Numbered from the stretch's first letter, positions 17,596 to 28,932 are shown. The stretch: 64,000 nt of DNA from an uncultured SAR86 cluster bacterium (GCA_902623685.1 CACNUQ010000003.1:60357-124356); one strand, 5' to 3'. The notes: generated by a model not told the origin, from the letters alone. Made by a program: numbers and translations.

Positions 17596-18720
17596 TTAAA
17601 CGATTTTATAATCTTTGTTAAAAGGTGTATAGGATTTGCATGCCTCAATGTAATTTTCTATTTGTATTTTTTCTGATTTACAAAAATCACTTACTGCTTT
17701 GCCAAAATCATCTTTTAAAAAATAATGAAATGATGAAGTTGCTTGTGGCTGAAATCCTCTTCTAATTTTATGTTCACCTTGAACTCCTGGATCAAAATAC
17801 TTGAGATTATTATCAATGCAGTATTCTATCCCTTGGTAGTAACAGCATTCAAAGTGTAGGTTTTTTATTTTCTTTGTTGCTCCCCAATGTCTTCCATATA
17901 AGGTATTTTCTCCTTCAAAACATAGAGATGCTCCAATTATCTCTCCTGCTAGCTCTGCAAAAAAAATAACGGGTTTAACATACTGATTTCCGGTATTTAT
18001 TATTTTAAAAAAGTCTTTGTTTAAATATGGATTTTGAGCTCTCTCATAGTATGTTTTTTGATAAAATATATAAAATAAATCCCAATCTTCAGTTGTAATT
18101 TCTTCATATCTTTTACAATTAATCTTAATGCCTAGTTTATTAATACTATTTCTTTCCTTGCGAATGGTAGCTCTTTGACGAGATGTAAAAATTGATAAGA
18201 AATTATCGAAATCATAAAAATCATCATTGATCCAAGTAAATCTATAATTAAATCTTTCTATAAAATTTTTATCTCGCAAAACATTCTTGCAGTCTTCATT
18301 TGGAAAAAGAATATGCCAAGATTCTATTTGTTCGATTTCCATTTTTTTTATTCCTGCATCAATAAGATTAAATTTATTTCTTTTATTTTTGGCGAGAATT
18401 CTATCCCCCTCACATGGAGTGAAAGGAATAGCGGTTAATAATTTTGGGTAATAATTTCTTCCCGCCCTTTGTAATGCATTTGCCCATTGATGATCAAAAA
18501 TGAATTCTCCATAACTATTGAATTTTTTATACAACGGCATAAAACTTATCAGTTTTTTGTTTTCAATTTCTCCAAGGTGATCTGGAATCCATCCAGATGT
18601 TTCTGAAGCAGACTCACTTTCTTCCATAGCTCTTAAATACGCAAAATCTTCAAAAGGATTATTTGCCTTAATTGAATAAGATTTTTCTTTTAAATCAATT
18701 TTTTGAATTTCAGATTTCAT
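17596..18720 (-). CDS. FemAB-like / GNAT-fold family protein (peptidogalycan biosynthesis-like)
   Basis: NPFEDFAYLRAMEESESASETSGWIPDHL, GRHWGATK, FDPGVQGEHKIRRGFQP motifs. Confidence 0.88.
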   Translation of the reverse strand: MKSEIQKIDLKEKSYSIKANNPFEDFAYLRAMEESESASETSGWIPDHLGEIENKKLISFMPLYKKFNSYGEFIFDHQWANALQRAGRNYYPKLLTAIPFTPCEGDRILAKNKRNKFNLIDAGIKKMEIEQIESWHILFPNEDCKNVLRDKNFIERFNYRFTWINDDFYDFDNFLSIFTSRQRATIRKERNSINKLGIKINCKRYEEITTEDWDLFYIFYQKTYYERAQNPYLNKDFFKIINTGNQYVKPVIFFAELAGEIIGASLCFEGENTLYGRHWGATKKIKNLHFECCYYQGIEYCIDNNLKYFDPGVQGEHKIRRGFQPQATSSFHYFLKDDFGKAVSDFCKSEKIQIENYIEACKSYTPFNKDYKIV

Positions 18721-18724
18721 AAAA

Positions 18725-19567
18725 TTAGATCATATGAAAACAAAATACCGAAAGCATTAATAAATAAAGGGATGCAAAATGATTATTTTTAAATGCGAGT
18801 AAATATTTTTTTTGTTTAGCAAGTTGATGTTGATAAAAATAAAATCCACTTAAAAATATTGTTCCTATGAGCCAAATAAATTCTAGTTCTGCTTGCCATC
18901 CGACCATTAGTAAAAAACAAATAGAGAGTGATTGAAAGATTGCAACAATTACTAAAGTATTTGATCCCCACCATAATGGCGTCGAGTTAATACCTAATTT
19001 TTTATCATCATCTTTGTCGCACATCCCATAAAGCGTATCAAAAGCAATGGTCATTGCTGAAATTGCAAGGTAAAGAAATATCATAGTTGAGTTATTTAAT
19101 TCGTTTGTCATTGCGTAGACTATTATTGTTGGATTAAAAGTGAGACCTAGAAAAATTTGGGGCCCGATAAAAAATCTCTTTGTGAGAGGGTATACAACTA
19201 TCATTAAGCCAAAGCAAAGACTGATCAAAATAGTGTTGGTATTAGTAAGGCTTAGTAAAATTAAGCTAAAAACTCCAAGCATTATAAAAAGAGCCCAACT
19301 TTCCTGTATAGATACTTTTTTACTGGGAATTGGTCTTAACTTTGTTCTTTCGACATTGCCATCTAGGTCTTTGTCCCAGATATCATTAATAACACAACCA
19401 GCTGATCTAACAATGATGCTCCCTATAATAACTATAATTAAATCAGAATATTGAAAATTTCCCTTAGTGCTTATTACAAGAGCTATTAATGCTGGCCAAA
19501 GTAAAAGATATATACCAATTGGCTTGTCTAGTCTCATTAATTCAAAGAGGGCATATGCTTTATTCAT
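18725..19567 (-). CDS. ubiA: 4-hydroxybenzoate octaprenyltransferase
   Basis: LMRLDKPIGIYLLLWPALIAL, NDIWDKDLDGNVERTKLRPI, DTLYGMCDKDDD; likely start is the internal Met of MNKAYALFEL. Confidence 0.94.
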   Translation of the reverse strand: MNKAYALFELMRLDKPIGIYLLLWPALIALVISTKGNFQYSDLIIVIIGSIIVRSAGCVINDIWDKDLDGNVERTKLRPIPSKKVSIQESWALFIMLGVFSLILLSLTNTNTILISLCFGLMIVVYPLTKRFFIGPQIFLGLTFNPTIIVYAMTNELNNSTMIFLYLAISAMTIAFDTLYGMCDKDDDKKLGINSTPLWWGSNTLVIVAIFQSLSICFLLMVGWQAELEFIWLIGTIFLSGFYFYQHQLAKQKKYLLAFKNNHFASLYLLMLSVFCFHMI

Positions 19568-20055
19568 GGAGAAAGGAATACCTCCATAACGCTCAATGGA
19601 TAGTCCCGAACTAAGTAATTTGTTCTTCTGCCCCAAACAATCTTGCCATCAAGCATCTTAAATTGAGCAAATTCACGCCTAGTTTTTACAAATAACTTAC
19701 TTTGGAAAAGTAAATCTCCAAGTGGCTTAGTCCCAATAGATCCTAATCCAGGATAACCCTTAGAAGAAGTGAGATTGGGAATAATGCTTCTTGCATAAAC
19801 TAAGGGTGATGAATTACCAAACAACATGACTTCTCGAATACGAACATCTTCAGGAGTTATTTTCAGAGCTGTATATTCTTCTTCCTCTGCCATGCCAATG
19901 TCATCATGTAAAATTTCAAGTTTGAATTCAGCTTTTGAAGAAATCTTTTTTGTAATCGAGCCCTCTTCATTCAACCATTCAAGAGTTTTTTCATCTTTCA
20001 AAAAGATTTTAAGCTCAGCGGCATTCAGCCATTTATTGTTTCTTGTCAATTGCAT
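19564..20055 (-). CDS. ubiC: Chorismate lyase
   Basis: REVMLFGNSSPLVYARSIIP, GTKPLGDLLF; overlaps ubiA. Confidence 0.92.
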   Translation of the reverse strand: MQLTRNNKWLNAAELKIFLKDEKTLEWLNEEGSITKKISSKAEFKLEILHDDIGMAEEEEYTALKITPEDVRIREVMLFGNSSPLVYARSIIPNLTSSKGYPGLGSIGTKPLGDLLFQSKLFVKTRREFAQFKMLDGKIVWGRRTNYLVRDYPLSVMEVFLSP

Positions 20056-20142
20056 TAATTAGATCTTTAAAATCTGATATTATAGCCTGCTTAATTTTCA
20101 TTAAATTAGACTTTTTAATATTGATTTACTAAGAGAGAAAAA

Positions 20143-20316
20143 ATGAAATATAAAAAATGGGAATGCATTGTATGTGGACTAATATATGATGAAGAACTAG
20201 GCTGGCCTGATGACGGCATTGAGCCTGGAACGGCATGGGATGATGTTCCGGATGATTGGCTATGCCCAGACTGTGGTGTGGGTAAAGAAGATTTTGAAAT
20301 GATAGAAATCGAATGA
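20143..20316 (+). CDS. Rubredoxin
   Basis: Translated by hand (57 aa, below the ORF-track cutoff): [57 protein letters not shown] with two CXXC knuckles. Confidence 0.96.
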   Translation: MKYKKWECIVCGLIYDEELGWPDDGIEPGTAWDDVPDDWLCPDCGVGKEDFEMIEIE

Positions 20317-21575
20317 TTGATACTCCAGTTAACTTAACTAGAAACATCCTTGTTGGTTTAGCTCTCGGTTTCGTTGCTGGCTCCTTTCTTTTTTACACAG
20401 ATTTTTTACCGAGTCAGGTAGATTCTTTCATAGAAAAATATATCTTTAATCTTGGTGGAGATATTTTTATGAATCTCCTTAAATTGTTAGTAGTACCCCT
20501 AGTCTTTTTTTCTCTAGTGTCTGGCATTTCTTCTTTAGGAAGCTCTCAGTCTTTGGGGAAGCTAACATTTAAGACCGTAGGATTTTATTTATTAACAACA
20601 GGCATAGCTGTTACTTTAGCCTTGATGGCAGGATCTTTTTTTCAACCTGGTTCAAATTATTCCTCTGATGTCGCAATGGTCGCGCCGAGTTCTTTGCCTC
20701 AAGGTCAGGGTATTTATTCTACAATTGTAGGAATTTTTCCTTCAAATATTATTCAGGCCATGGCAGAAAATCAGATGCTAGCTATAGTTTTTTTTAGTAT
20801 TTTATTTGGCCTGGCATTGAATAAAACTAATCATTTAACTGGTAATTTAAGTGATTCATTTTCAAAATTAAATACAGTATTTTTACAACTTATTGTAATG
20901 GTAATGAGTTTCGCCCCCTTGGGTGTCTTCTGCTTAATTGGAAAATTCGTTATTGTCGATGGCCTTGATATATTTCAAGATGTTGTTGCATATGTTGTTT
21001 TGTTAATTGCTCTTTTATTGTTTCATGCAGCTTTTACATACTCATTATTTTTAAAGATTGTAGGTGGGCTAAATCCATTAACTTTTTTTAGAAAGATGAA
21101 AGATGTTGCTTTATTTGCATTCTCAACATCATCAAGTGCCGCAACCATCCCGGTTACTCTTAAAACTACCAATCAAGACTTAGGTGTCAATCAAAATGTT
21201 GCTTCATTTGTGGTGCCTGTTGGAGCCACCATAAACATGGATGGAACTGCGATCATGCAAGGCTTAGCAACCGTCTTTATTGCTCAAATGTCAGGCATTG
21301 ATCTTACGCTATTTCAATATATTCAAGTTATATTACTTGCTGTCGCAACTTCAATTGGTACAGCAGCTGTCCCTTCTGCGGGAACTATTACTTTGATAAT
21401 AATTTTGCAACAATTCAATTTACCACTTGAGGCAATAGGTATCATACTGGCTGTTGATAGAGTGTTAGATATGATTAGAACATCGGTTAATGTTACCGGT
21501 GATGCCGCAATTGCGTGCATAGTTGCTAAAACAGAGAATCAATTGGATGAAAATATTTTCAATTCAAAGGCTTAA
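20313..21575 (+). CDS. Dicarboxylate/amino acid:cation symporter (DAACS family)
   Basis: [44 protein letters not shown] motifs. Confidence 0.95.
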   Translation: MIDTPVNLTRNILVGLALGFVAGSFLFYTDFLPSQVDSFIEKYIFNLGGDIFMNLLKLLVVPLVFFSLVSGISSLGSSQSLGKLTFKTVGFYLLTTGIAVTLALMAGSFFQPGSNYSSDVAMVAPSSLPQGQGIYSTIVGIFPSNIIQAMAENQMLAIVFFSILFGLALNKTNHLTGNLSDSFSKLNTVFLQLIVMVMSFAPLGVFCLIGKFVIVDGLDIFQDVVAYVVLLIALLLFHAAFTYSLFLKIVGGLNPLTFFRKMKDVALFAFSTSSSAATIPVTLKTTNQDLGVNQNVASFVVPVGATINMDGTAIMQGLATVFIAQMSGIDLTLFQYIQVILLAVATSIGTAAVPSAGTITLIIILQQFNLPLEAIGIILAVDRVLDMIRTSVNVTGDAAIACIVAKTENQLDENIFNSKA

Positions 21576-21632
21576 TTAGTAATTAAATTTAGTTTTATTT
21601 GATAAAATCTAACGCTTGTTAATAGGAGAGAA

Positions 21633-23624
21633 ATGATGAATGTATTAATTGCCCCTGCATTGGGCGTTCTTGGTTTGATTGCTGCTTTTGTGGTTTTTAG
21701 TTTGGTCATGCGTTATTCAGATGGAACTGATCAAGTGAAAAAGATTGGTGATGAAATTCATAAGGGCGCAATGAAATTCATGAAAACAGAATATACATAT
21801 TTATTAATTTTTGTAGCCGTATTGGTTGTGCTGGTTGCAACATTTCTAACTATCCAATCAGCTATTGCGGTTGTAGTTGGAGCTGCTTGTTCATCGTTAG
21901 CTGGATTCATTGGAATGTATGCGGCAACAAAAGCAAATGTAAGAACTGCAACAGCAGCTCAGCAAGATGGAGCTGCAGCAGCATTGAGCGTTTCTTTTTA
22001 TGGCGGTTCCGTAATGGGTTTATGTGTTGCGTCGCTAGGTTTAATTGGTTTGGGCGGCTTATTCTATTTCTTTAGTGAATCTCATGTTCATGCGCTTGAA
22101 GGATTTGGAATGGGCGCTTCAGTTGTTGCTCTATTCTCTCGAGTAGGAGGCGGAATCTTTACTAAAAGTGCTGATGTCGGGGCTGACTTAGTTGGAAAGA
22201 TTGAAGCAGGAATTCCCGAGGATGATCCAAGGAACCCAGGAGTAATTGCTGACAATGTTGGTGATAATGTGGGAGATGTTGCTGGAATGGGATCGGATAT
22301 ATTTGAGTCCTATTGCGGATCAATGATTGCCTCTATTGCTATAGCATATACTTTAGGCTCCAAAGAAATGATGATGTTTCCTTTAGCCTTAACATCAATT
22401 GGACTAATAGCTTCTATCATTGGAATAGTAATCGTTAAATTACAATCAGCAAAAGCTCCAGCAAGCGCTTTGCGATCTGGAACACTTTTAGCTCCTGTAA
22501 TCTTTATAGCCATGGCATATTTCTTAACAAACAGTATGGCTGGAGTATCAATGAATGTCTGGTGGGCTGTAGTATGTGGAGCTGTTGGAGGAGTCCTAAT
22601 TGGATTGATTACTGAATACTATACTGGCGGAGCGCCAGTTCAAAAAATTGCTGAGTCTGGAGAAACCGGGTCAGCAACTGTTATGATTTCGGGTCTTTCT
22701 GTTGGAATGCAATCCGTTGTAATCCCAATTTCAGTTTTAGCAACAATTATTCTTATTTCAACTACTTTATCTGGTGTTTATGGTGTTGGTGTTGCAGCGG
22801 TAGGCATGCTTTCAACCGTTGGAATTACTATGGCTATCGATGCATATGGTCCTGTAGCAGACAATGCAGGTGGAATTGCAGAGATGGCAGGAATGGGCGA
22901 GGATGTCAGAGAGATTACTGATTCATTAGATGAACTCGGTAACACAACAGCAGCTATTGGAAAAGGGTTTGCTATTGGTGCTGCTGCTCTTGCAGCACTA
23001 GCAATTATTTCTGCATTTTCAGCTGTTGTAAGTCTAAACTTTGGCGAAGCATTTACTTTGTCTCTTGGCCAACCAATTGTATTGGTTGGTATGTTTATTG
23101 GAATATGTATTCCATTTTTAATTTCTTCAATCACTATGACAGCTGTTGGTGATGCTGCTTTTGAAATGATTAATGAGATAAGAAGACAATTTAGAGAAAT
23201 TGCTGGTTTGATGGAAGGTAATGCTGATCCTGACTCAGAAAAATGTGTTGAGATAGCAACCAAAGCTGCTTTAAAGAAAATGATGTTACCCGGAGTTATT
23301 GCTGTTGCAATGCCAGCAGTAGTTGGATTCGGTCTTGGTGCTATGGCTTTAGGTGGAATGCTTGCAGGTGGCCTTTTAGGCTGCGTTGCGCTTGCCTTAT
23401 TTATGGCAAATGCTGGTGGTGCTTGGGATAATGCTAAGAAATATGTTGAGAAGGGCAACTTTGGTGGCAAGGGTTCAGACACTCATGCAGCAGTTGTTGT
23501 TGGAGATACTGTTGGGGATCCATTTAAAGATACATCTGGGCCTTCAATGAACATTTTAATTAATGTGATGGCAATCGTGAGTCTAGTTATCGCTCCACTA
23601 TTAACATTGAATGGCATGTTATAA
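21633..23624 (+). CDS. hppA: Membrane-bound pyrophosphatase (ion-translocating), K+-dependent type
   Basis: [50 protein letters not shown]. Confidence 0.96.
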   Translation: MMNVLIAPALGVLGLIAAFVVFSLVMRYSDGTDQVKKIGDEIHKGAMKFMKTEYTYLLIFVAVLVVLVATFLTIQSAIAVVVGAACSSLAGFIGMYAATKANVRTATAAQQDGAAAALSVSFYGGSVMGLCVASLGLIGLGGLFYFFSESHVHALEGFGMGASVVALFSRVGGGIFTKSADVGADLVGKIEAGIPEDDPRNPGVIADNVGDNVGDVAGMGSDIFESYCGSMIASIAIAYTLGSKEMMMFPLALTSIGLIASIIGIVIVKLQSAKAPASALRSGTLLAPVIFIAMAYFLTNSMAGVSMNVWWAVVCGAVGGVLIGLITEYYTGGAPVQKIAESGETGSATVMISGLSVGMQSVVIPISVLATIILISTTLSGVYGVGVAAVGMLSTVGITMAIDAYGPVADNAGGIAEMAGMGEDVREITDSLDELGNTTAAIGKGFAIGAAALAALAIISAFSAVVSLNFGEAFTLSLGQPIVLVGMFIGICIPFLISSITMTAVGDAAFEMINEIRRQFREIAGLMEGNADPDSEKCVEIATKAALKKMMLPGVIAVAMPAVVGFGLGAMALGGMLAGGLLGCVALALFMANAGGAWDNAKKYVEKGNFGGKGSDTHAAVVVGDTVGDPFKDTSGPSMNILINVMAIVSLVIAPLLTLNGML

Positions 23625-23645
23625 AAAGCATAAAACTCAAAAAAT

Positions 23646-23672
23646 AAAAAACCCGCAATAGCGGGTTTTTTA
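23646..23672 (+). terminator. Rho-independent terminator after hppA
   Basis: aaaaacccgc-aata-gcgggttttt followed by T-rich sequence. Confidence 0.9.
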
Positions 23673-23728
23673 TTTCTCATTTAATATAGATTCTGATAAT
23701 GAAATTTTAAATAAGAGAGGTAAATAAT

Positions 23729-24133
23729 ATGAATCAAGTAGCGCTTTTAACACCAGTTCTAGTTTTAATGCTTTGGACTTTTATAATTTTTTTAATAATG
23801 GCCTTCGGAAGAGTTACGTCCATGAAAAATCCTCAGGATGCAGCACACACAAAAGACATTCAAGGAACCATGCCAGCATGGGTTGAAAGGACTTCGGATA
23901 ATTATAATCACCTTTTTGAACAACCCGTTGCATTTTATGCTGTTACCTTATCAATTGCCTTAATTAATAATTTTGACTCTTTTATGGTACAACTGGCATG
24001 GGCATTTGTAATATTAAGAATTATTCATTCACTAGTTCAATTAACAATCAATATAGTCCTAGTAAGATTCTTATTATTTGCTTCAGGATGGCTGATTATT
24101 GCTTATATGGCATATTCTCAGCTCTTTGGTTAG
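23729..24133 (+). CDS. MAPEG family membrane protein
   Basis: RTSDNYNHLFEQPVAFYAV and RIIHSLVQLTIN motifs. Confidence 0.88.
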   Translation: MNQVALLTPVLVLMLWTFIIFLIMAFGRVTSMKNPQDAAHTKDIQGTMPAWVERTSDNYNHLFEQPVAFYAVTLSIALINNFDSFMVQLAWAFVILRIIHSLVQLTINIVLVRFLLFASGWLIIAYMAYSQLFG

Positions 24134-24175
24134 GATTATTTAGTATATTATTACTAAATACATTGGAGACTTTAA

Positions 24176-24502
24176 ATGAAAAAATATTTTGTTCTAGGAG
24201 CCGCATTACTGTTTTGTAATTTCTCACAAGCAGCTGTATACATGATTGATTTCAAATGCGATCAAGAGGCGTATAAAATTTTTGCTACCATGACCTTAGA
24301 GGAGCTTGATAGTCAATTTCTTGAAGGCTCGTCAAAGCTTGCACGGTATCATGATCTTACAACTGGAAGCGGTATAGTTATCGTAGAGGCTGATGATCCT
24401 AGCCTTGTAATAGAATTCGCCAATGGATGGAGTGAAGTTTGCGAATCTGAGATAGTTCCTGTAGTGGACGACAAGAAAGCAATGGAAATTTTGACCAGAT
24501 AA
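24176..24502 (+). CDS. Small secreted hypothetical protein (possibly DUF3303-like)
   Basis: Signal peptide MKKYFVLGAALLFCNFSQAA; SGIVIVEADDPSLVIEFANGW resembles DUF3303-type fold, weak. Confidence 0.6.
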   Translation: MKKYFVLGAALLFCNFSQAAVYMIDFKCDQEAYKIFATMTLEELDSQFLEGSSKLARYHDLTTGSGIVIVEADDPSLVIEFANGWSEVCESEIVPVVDDKKAMEILTR

Positions 24503-26566
24503 TTAAGCATCAGCAAAAGCTATAGAGCCTGAGATCCATCTTTCTATCAACTGATGAGCAAGCTCTGGCTCCTTATTACATATTGATTCAGCAACTTTTT
24601 TGGTTTCCATGAGATACTGACTGTCTCTAACCAAATTGGTGTATTTCATAGGTACAATTCCTGTTTGTTGCGCACCCATGATTTCTCCAGGACCTCTTAT
24701 GACAAGGTCTTCTTCTGCGATTTTAAAGCCATCTTGAGAATCTACTAATACCTGTAGTCTTTGGGAGGAAACATCTTGAATCTTATCTTTATGAAGAAGA
24801 ATACAAAAGCTTTCCTTAATACCTCTGCCTATTCTTCCTCTTAATTGATGCAATTGTGCTAAACCAAACCTTTCAGCATTTTCGATTACCATGATATCTG
24901 CATCAGGAATATCAACTCCAACCTCAACAACAGTCGTTGATACTAAGATTGAAGTTTTAGAATCTTTGAAAGCTTGAACTTGCTCTTGTTTTTTAATTGC
25001 TGATAACTTGCCATGCAGGCAACCAACTTTATCTTGACCAAAGTGCTCAGATAAATCTTCGTGGGTTTCCATGACAGCATTTAAATCCAAGTTCTCAGAT
25101 TCTTCAATTAAGGGACATATCCAATATACTTTGCTACCTTTTTTTATAGCAGCTGCAATTCTTTCAATGAGTTTTTCTTTTCCACTTAGGGGCAAGCATG
25201 ATGTTTGAATTGGTTTTCTGCCAGGCGGCAATTCATCTATCACTGAAACATCCATGTTTGCATATACGCTCATCGAAAGTGTTCTTGGAATTGGGGTGGC
25301 TGTTAATGTAAGCTGATGAGGTGCAGATTTTTCAGAATCATTTTTCTTCCTTAGAGCCAGCCTTTGATTTACACCAAACCTATGCTGCTCATCGATGATA
25401 ATGAGAGCAAGATTAGAAAACTCGACACTCTTTTGGAACAAAGCATGAGTTCCAACTAATAATTTAATCTTACTATCCTTAAGATCCTCTAAGACTTTTT
25501 TTCTTTGGCTTACAGAGGTACTACCAGTAAGAAGAGATACCTTTTCTTTTTGTTTTTTAAAAAAAGACTTAAAACTGATAAAATGTTGCTCTGCTAGGAG
25601 TGTAGTTGGAGCCATAAAAGCAACCTGAAACGATGAATCAAGAGCCAATGCTGCAGCTAATGCGCCCACCACTGTTTTTCCTGACCCAACATCTCCTTGG
25701 ACCAATCGCATCATAGGAACTTCTTGTGCTAGATCCTCTTTAATTTCACTTACAACCCTAGCTTGGGCCCCAGTTAATTCAAATGGAAAATTTAATTTAA
25801 CTTCTGCTGTCCATTCACTTTCTTTAAACAATGAATAGGCATGGTGCCGTTTTTGTTTGCGTTTTAAAAAAGCCATACCAGCTTGAAAGGCAATCATCTC
25901 TTCTTTCAAAAGTCTTACTCTTGCTGGATGGGAGCCACCAGGTAGCATTTCATTAATATCAATATCTGCTTCAGGATTGTGGATTATTTGTAGGGCATCA
26001 ATAATTTTCATGTTTAAAGATGCGTCATATTTTTCAACATTAAGAAAGTCTTCTTCAAAATCTAATTTTGAAATTGCAGCCTGAATAAATCCTCTAATTT
26101 TTTTTTGTCCTATGCCCTTGGGAACTCTATACACAGGCGTTAATTTTTTTTCTTTTAATTCATGATCATTTGATATTACTTCGTACTCCGGATGAATCAT
26201 TTCTAATCCATATCTACTCAAGCTCACTTTTCCGTAGCATAAGAGATCTGTTCCAGCCTTCAACTGTTTCGTTTGAGCGGGATGGAAATAAAAAAAACGA
26301 ATATTAATATTTGAATACAAATCAGCAGATTTAAGTACCATCATTTTTCTGGGTCTATAGATGGTTTGAGCAGATAAAATCTGCACCTTAATTAATTTTT
26401 CATCTCCTGGTTGAAGGTCACTTATTTTTGAAATCTTTGTTCTATCTTGATATCCATAAGGAAGATGAAAGCACAAATCTCTTAAGTTAAAAATTCCAAT
26501 AAGGTTCAATTTGTTAACGATAGAAGGCCCGATACCTTTTAATTGTGATAGTTCAATATTAGCCAC
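24503..26566 (-). CDS. recG: ATP-dependent DNA helicase RecG
   Basis: RLVQGDVGSGKTVVGALAAA, DEQHRFGV, TATPIPRTL, QLRGRIGRG. Confidence 0.97.
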   Translation of the reverse strand: MANIELSQLKGIGPSIVNKLNLIGIFNLRDLCFHLPYGYQDRTKISKISDLQPGDEKLIKVQILSAQTIYRPRKMMVLKSADLYSNINIRFFYFHPAQTKQLKAGTDLLCYGKVSLSRYGLEMIHPEYEVISNDHELKEKKLTPVYRVPKGIGQKKIRGFIQAAISKLDFEEDFLNVEKYDASLNMKIIDALQIIHNPEADIDINEMLPGGSHPARVRLLKEEMIAFQAGMAFLKRKQKRHHAYSLFKESEWTAEVKLNFPFELTGAQARVVSEIKEDLAQEVPMMRLVQGDVGSGKTVVGALAAALALDSSFQVAFMAPTTLLAEQHFISFKSFFKKQKEKVSLLTGSTSVSQRKKVLEDLKDSKIKLLVGTHALFQKSVEFSNLALIIIDEQHRFGVNQRLALRKKNDSEKSAPHQLTLTATPIPRTLSMSVYANMDVSVIDELPPGRKPIQTSCLPLSGKEKLIERIAAAIKKGSKVYWICPLIEESENLDLNAVMETHEDLSEHFGQDKVGCLHGKLSAIKKQEQVQAFKDSKTSILVSTTVVEVGVDIPDADIMVIENAERFGLAQLHQLRGRIGRGIKESFCILLHKDKIQDVSSQRLQVLVDSQDGFKIAEEDLVIRGPGEIMGAQQTGIVPMKYTNLVRDSQYLMETKKVAESICNKEPELAHQLIERWISGSIAFADA

Positions 26567-26609
26567 TTACCGATAATACTTTTAATATATGAACATTAGA
26601 AACAAAAAT

Positions 26610-27389
26610 ATGAAAAAAATTTTAATTATAGGTTATGGAGATATTGGAAGGCGCTTAGCTAAGATGTGCCCTAAGTATCAATTTATAGGAGTTTCCAGAA
26701 GAAGGCCTAAGCATCTGAATAATGTTGAATTTATTGAGCTAGACTGGATAAAGGACTCAACACTTAATCTCCCTAAAGATAATATCTCATCGGTGGTTTT
26801 AATATTAAAACCCACGTCCTCAGATGTGGCCGGTTATCAAAGAGGTTTTCTTGAGGCATCACGCAAAATCATTGATTTCTTAAACCAAAACGTTAATTTT
26901 AAAAAATTAATTATTGTGAGCTCAACTAGGGTTTATGGTTTGCAGAATGGAAGAAATATTACTGAATCAGTGATTCCTATTCCTGATGACGACCAAGGAA
27001 GAATAATCTTAGATTTTGAAAATCTCGTATTAAGTGAATCTAAAGTTGAGCCTTTGATACTCAGACCTTCAGGACTATATGATAAACGCAAACATTGGAT
27101 GAAAAGTCATGTAGAGTCTTTTGATGGAAATAAATATCCTCTACGTTTTAGTGAAGCAAATTTTTTCAGCAGAGATGATCTTGCATTAGTTATGACAAAC
27201 TATCTCTGTAATCAAGAACCAACTCAAATATCTGGAGCATTAATTTGCAGTGAGAAAGCCCAAAGTTATAGTGAAATTTTCTCTCTTATATGTCCCCAAT
27301 TTTCTTTTAAGGATTTTTTTATTGCTTCAGATATTATTGGTAAGTCATTCGATCCACAAAAGTTATCTGACAGTGGTTTAATGAGATAA
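26610..27389 (+). CDS. NAD(P)-dependent epimerase/YeeZ-like protein
   Basis: Start KKILIIGYGDIGRRLAK, SSTRVYG motif; in-frame start MKKILIIG preferred. Confidence 0.8.
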   Translation: MKKILIIGYGDIGRRLAKMCPKYQFIGVSRRRPKHLNNVEFIELDWIKDSTLNLPKDNISSVVLILKPTSSDVAGYQRGFLEASRKIIDFLNQNVNFKKLIIVSSTRVYGLQNGRNITESVIPIPDDDQGRIILDFENLVLSESKVEPLILRPSGLYDKRKHWMKSHVESFDGNKYPLRFSEANFFSRDDLALVMTNYLCNQEPTQISGALICSEKAQSYSEIFSLICPQFSFKDFFIASDIIGKSFDPQKLSDSGLMR

Positions 27390-27413
27390 TAATTGTAACT
27401 ATTTAGAAGATAT

Positions 27414-28265
27414 ATGTTTTACAGCATGACAGGTTACGGCTCCGGACAAGCCACATCAAAAAAGATGGAGGTTTTGTGTGAAATTAAGTCTGTTAATAAT
27501 AGATTTATAGATATTTCATTCAAAGGTTACAGTCTGCCTAATGATTTAGAGGAGTACATTAAAAATCAAATAAAGAAAAAATTCTTAAGAGGTTCTTTTG
27601 AGATAAAAATTTTTGATAATTTTCAATCAGATCATTCCTATGAGCTCAATGAAGAGAGCATTAGAAATCTAAAGAAAACTTTGAAATCCAGTAAGGATTT
27701 TAAACATTTAAATCTCCAATTAAGTGATTTGAAGGATATACCTGGCTTATTAACTGTGAAGACTTCAAAAAAAGATATTGTTATGTTGGGAAAGAAGGCA
27801 TTAAACATTGCAATAAAGAATTTGGTTGAATCAAGAGCAAAGGAGGGTCAAAAGATAGAAAAAATCATTTTAACAAAGACACTTTTTTTAAAAAATGCAC
27901 ATCATAAATTATTTAAATCAGCGCCTTCATTGTTAAGACATAGAGAAAAAGCTATCAAGAATAAGTTTATTCAAAAAAAGATTGACATTAATAGGGATGA
28001 AATAGCTAATGAAGTTTCAAATTTAGCCATTAAGCATGATATAGCTGAAGAACTTGAAAGAATAAGCTTTCATATTGAATCTTTGAACAAATTATTTAAG
28101 CTTAAAAATGCTCATGGAAAAAAAATGGACTTCATCCTGCAGGAGCTTTTTAGGGAAGTAAATACTCTATCGGTAAAGATTGAAAAATCAGATTTAAAGG
28201 ACTTAGCCCTTACTATGAAATTGAAAGTAGAAGAATTGCGTGAACAAGCCTTAAATTTAGAATAA
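27414..28265 (+). CDS. yicC: YicC/YloC family endoribonuclease
   Basis: MTGYGSG start, EIKSVNNRFIDIS, GKKMDFILQELFREVNTL. Confidence 0.95.
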   Translation: MFYSMTGYGSGQATSKKMEVLCEIKSVNNRFIDISFKGYSLPNDLEEYIKNQIKKKFLRGSFEIKIFDNFQSDHSYELNEESIRNLKKTLKSSKDFKHLNLQLSDLKDIPGLLTVKTSKKDIVMLGKKALNIAIKNLVESRAKEGQKIEKIILTKTLFLKNAHHKLFKSAPSLLRHREKAIKNKFIQKKIDINRDEIANEVSNLAIKHDIAEELERISFHIESLNKLFKLKNAHGKKMDFILQELFREVNTLSVKIEKSDLKDLALTMKLKVEELREQALNLE

Positions 28266-28894
28266 TGAAAGATGCTAAGCTTTTTTTAGTTTCTGCTCCA
28301 TCTGGTGCTGGCAAGTCATCATTGATAGATGCTGTTCTAGCCAGAGCAAATAAGTCTGATTTACCCTTAGAACTATCTGTATCTTATACAACAAGATTAC
28401 CTAGAAAAGGAGAGTCTAATGCCAATGAGTATTTTTTTGTTTCTAAAAAAGACTTTCTAGATAAAAAAAATTCGAATTTTTTTCTTGAGTTTGCCGAAGT
28501 CCATGGCAATTTGTATGGTACCTCTGTTGATTTTGTAGAATCAAAACTGTCTTTGGGAGTAAATTTAATTCTTGAAATCGATGTACAAGGATTTCGACAA
28601 ATTAATGATTTATCAATGAATTATGAGTCTATTTTTATTCTCCCTCCTTCGATTCATTCTTTAGAAGAGCGCATAAGAAACAGGGGAGACGATGATCTAA
28701 ATGCAATTGATTTAAGATTAAAAAATGCAAAAGATGAGTTGACGCATGCAAGTGAATACAAGCACCTTATAGTCAATGATTCTTTTAATAAAGCGGCTGA
28801 TGAATTATTTAATATCATTGCCCAAAATGAGTCCTCAAATCAGATAAATAATGAAGAAGTGCAACAGTTTTTAGCTCAGCTATTGTCTTATTAG
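28265..28894 (+). CDS. gmk: Guanylate kinase
   Basis: SAPSGAGKSSLIDAV, SYTTRLPRKGESN, LEIDVQG. Confidence 0.96.
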   Translation: MKDAKLFLVSAPSGAGKSSLIDAVLARANKSDLPLELSVSYTTRLPRKGESNANEYFFVSKKDFLDKKNSNFFLEFAEVHGNLYGTSVDFVESKLSLGVNLILEIDVQGFRQINDLSMNYESIFILPPSIHSLEERIRNRGDDDLNAIDLRLKNAKDELTHASEYKHLIVNDSFNKAADELFNIIAQNESSNQINNEEVQQFLAQLLSY

Positions 28895-28932
28895 GTAAAT
28901 AAACACTAAAATACGCGCTCGAGGATAAAATT

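Noticed and set aside
22778-23482. 234-aa minus-strand ORF opposite hppA (with 22310-22513 and 23483-23680)
   Set aside because: Low-complexity Pro/Ala/Ile/Ser composition mirrors the complement of the strongly conserved hppA reading frame; spurious antisense ORF.
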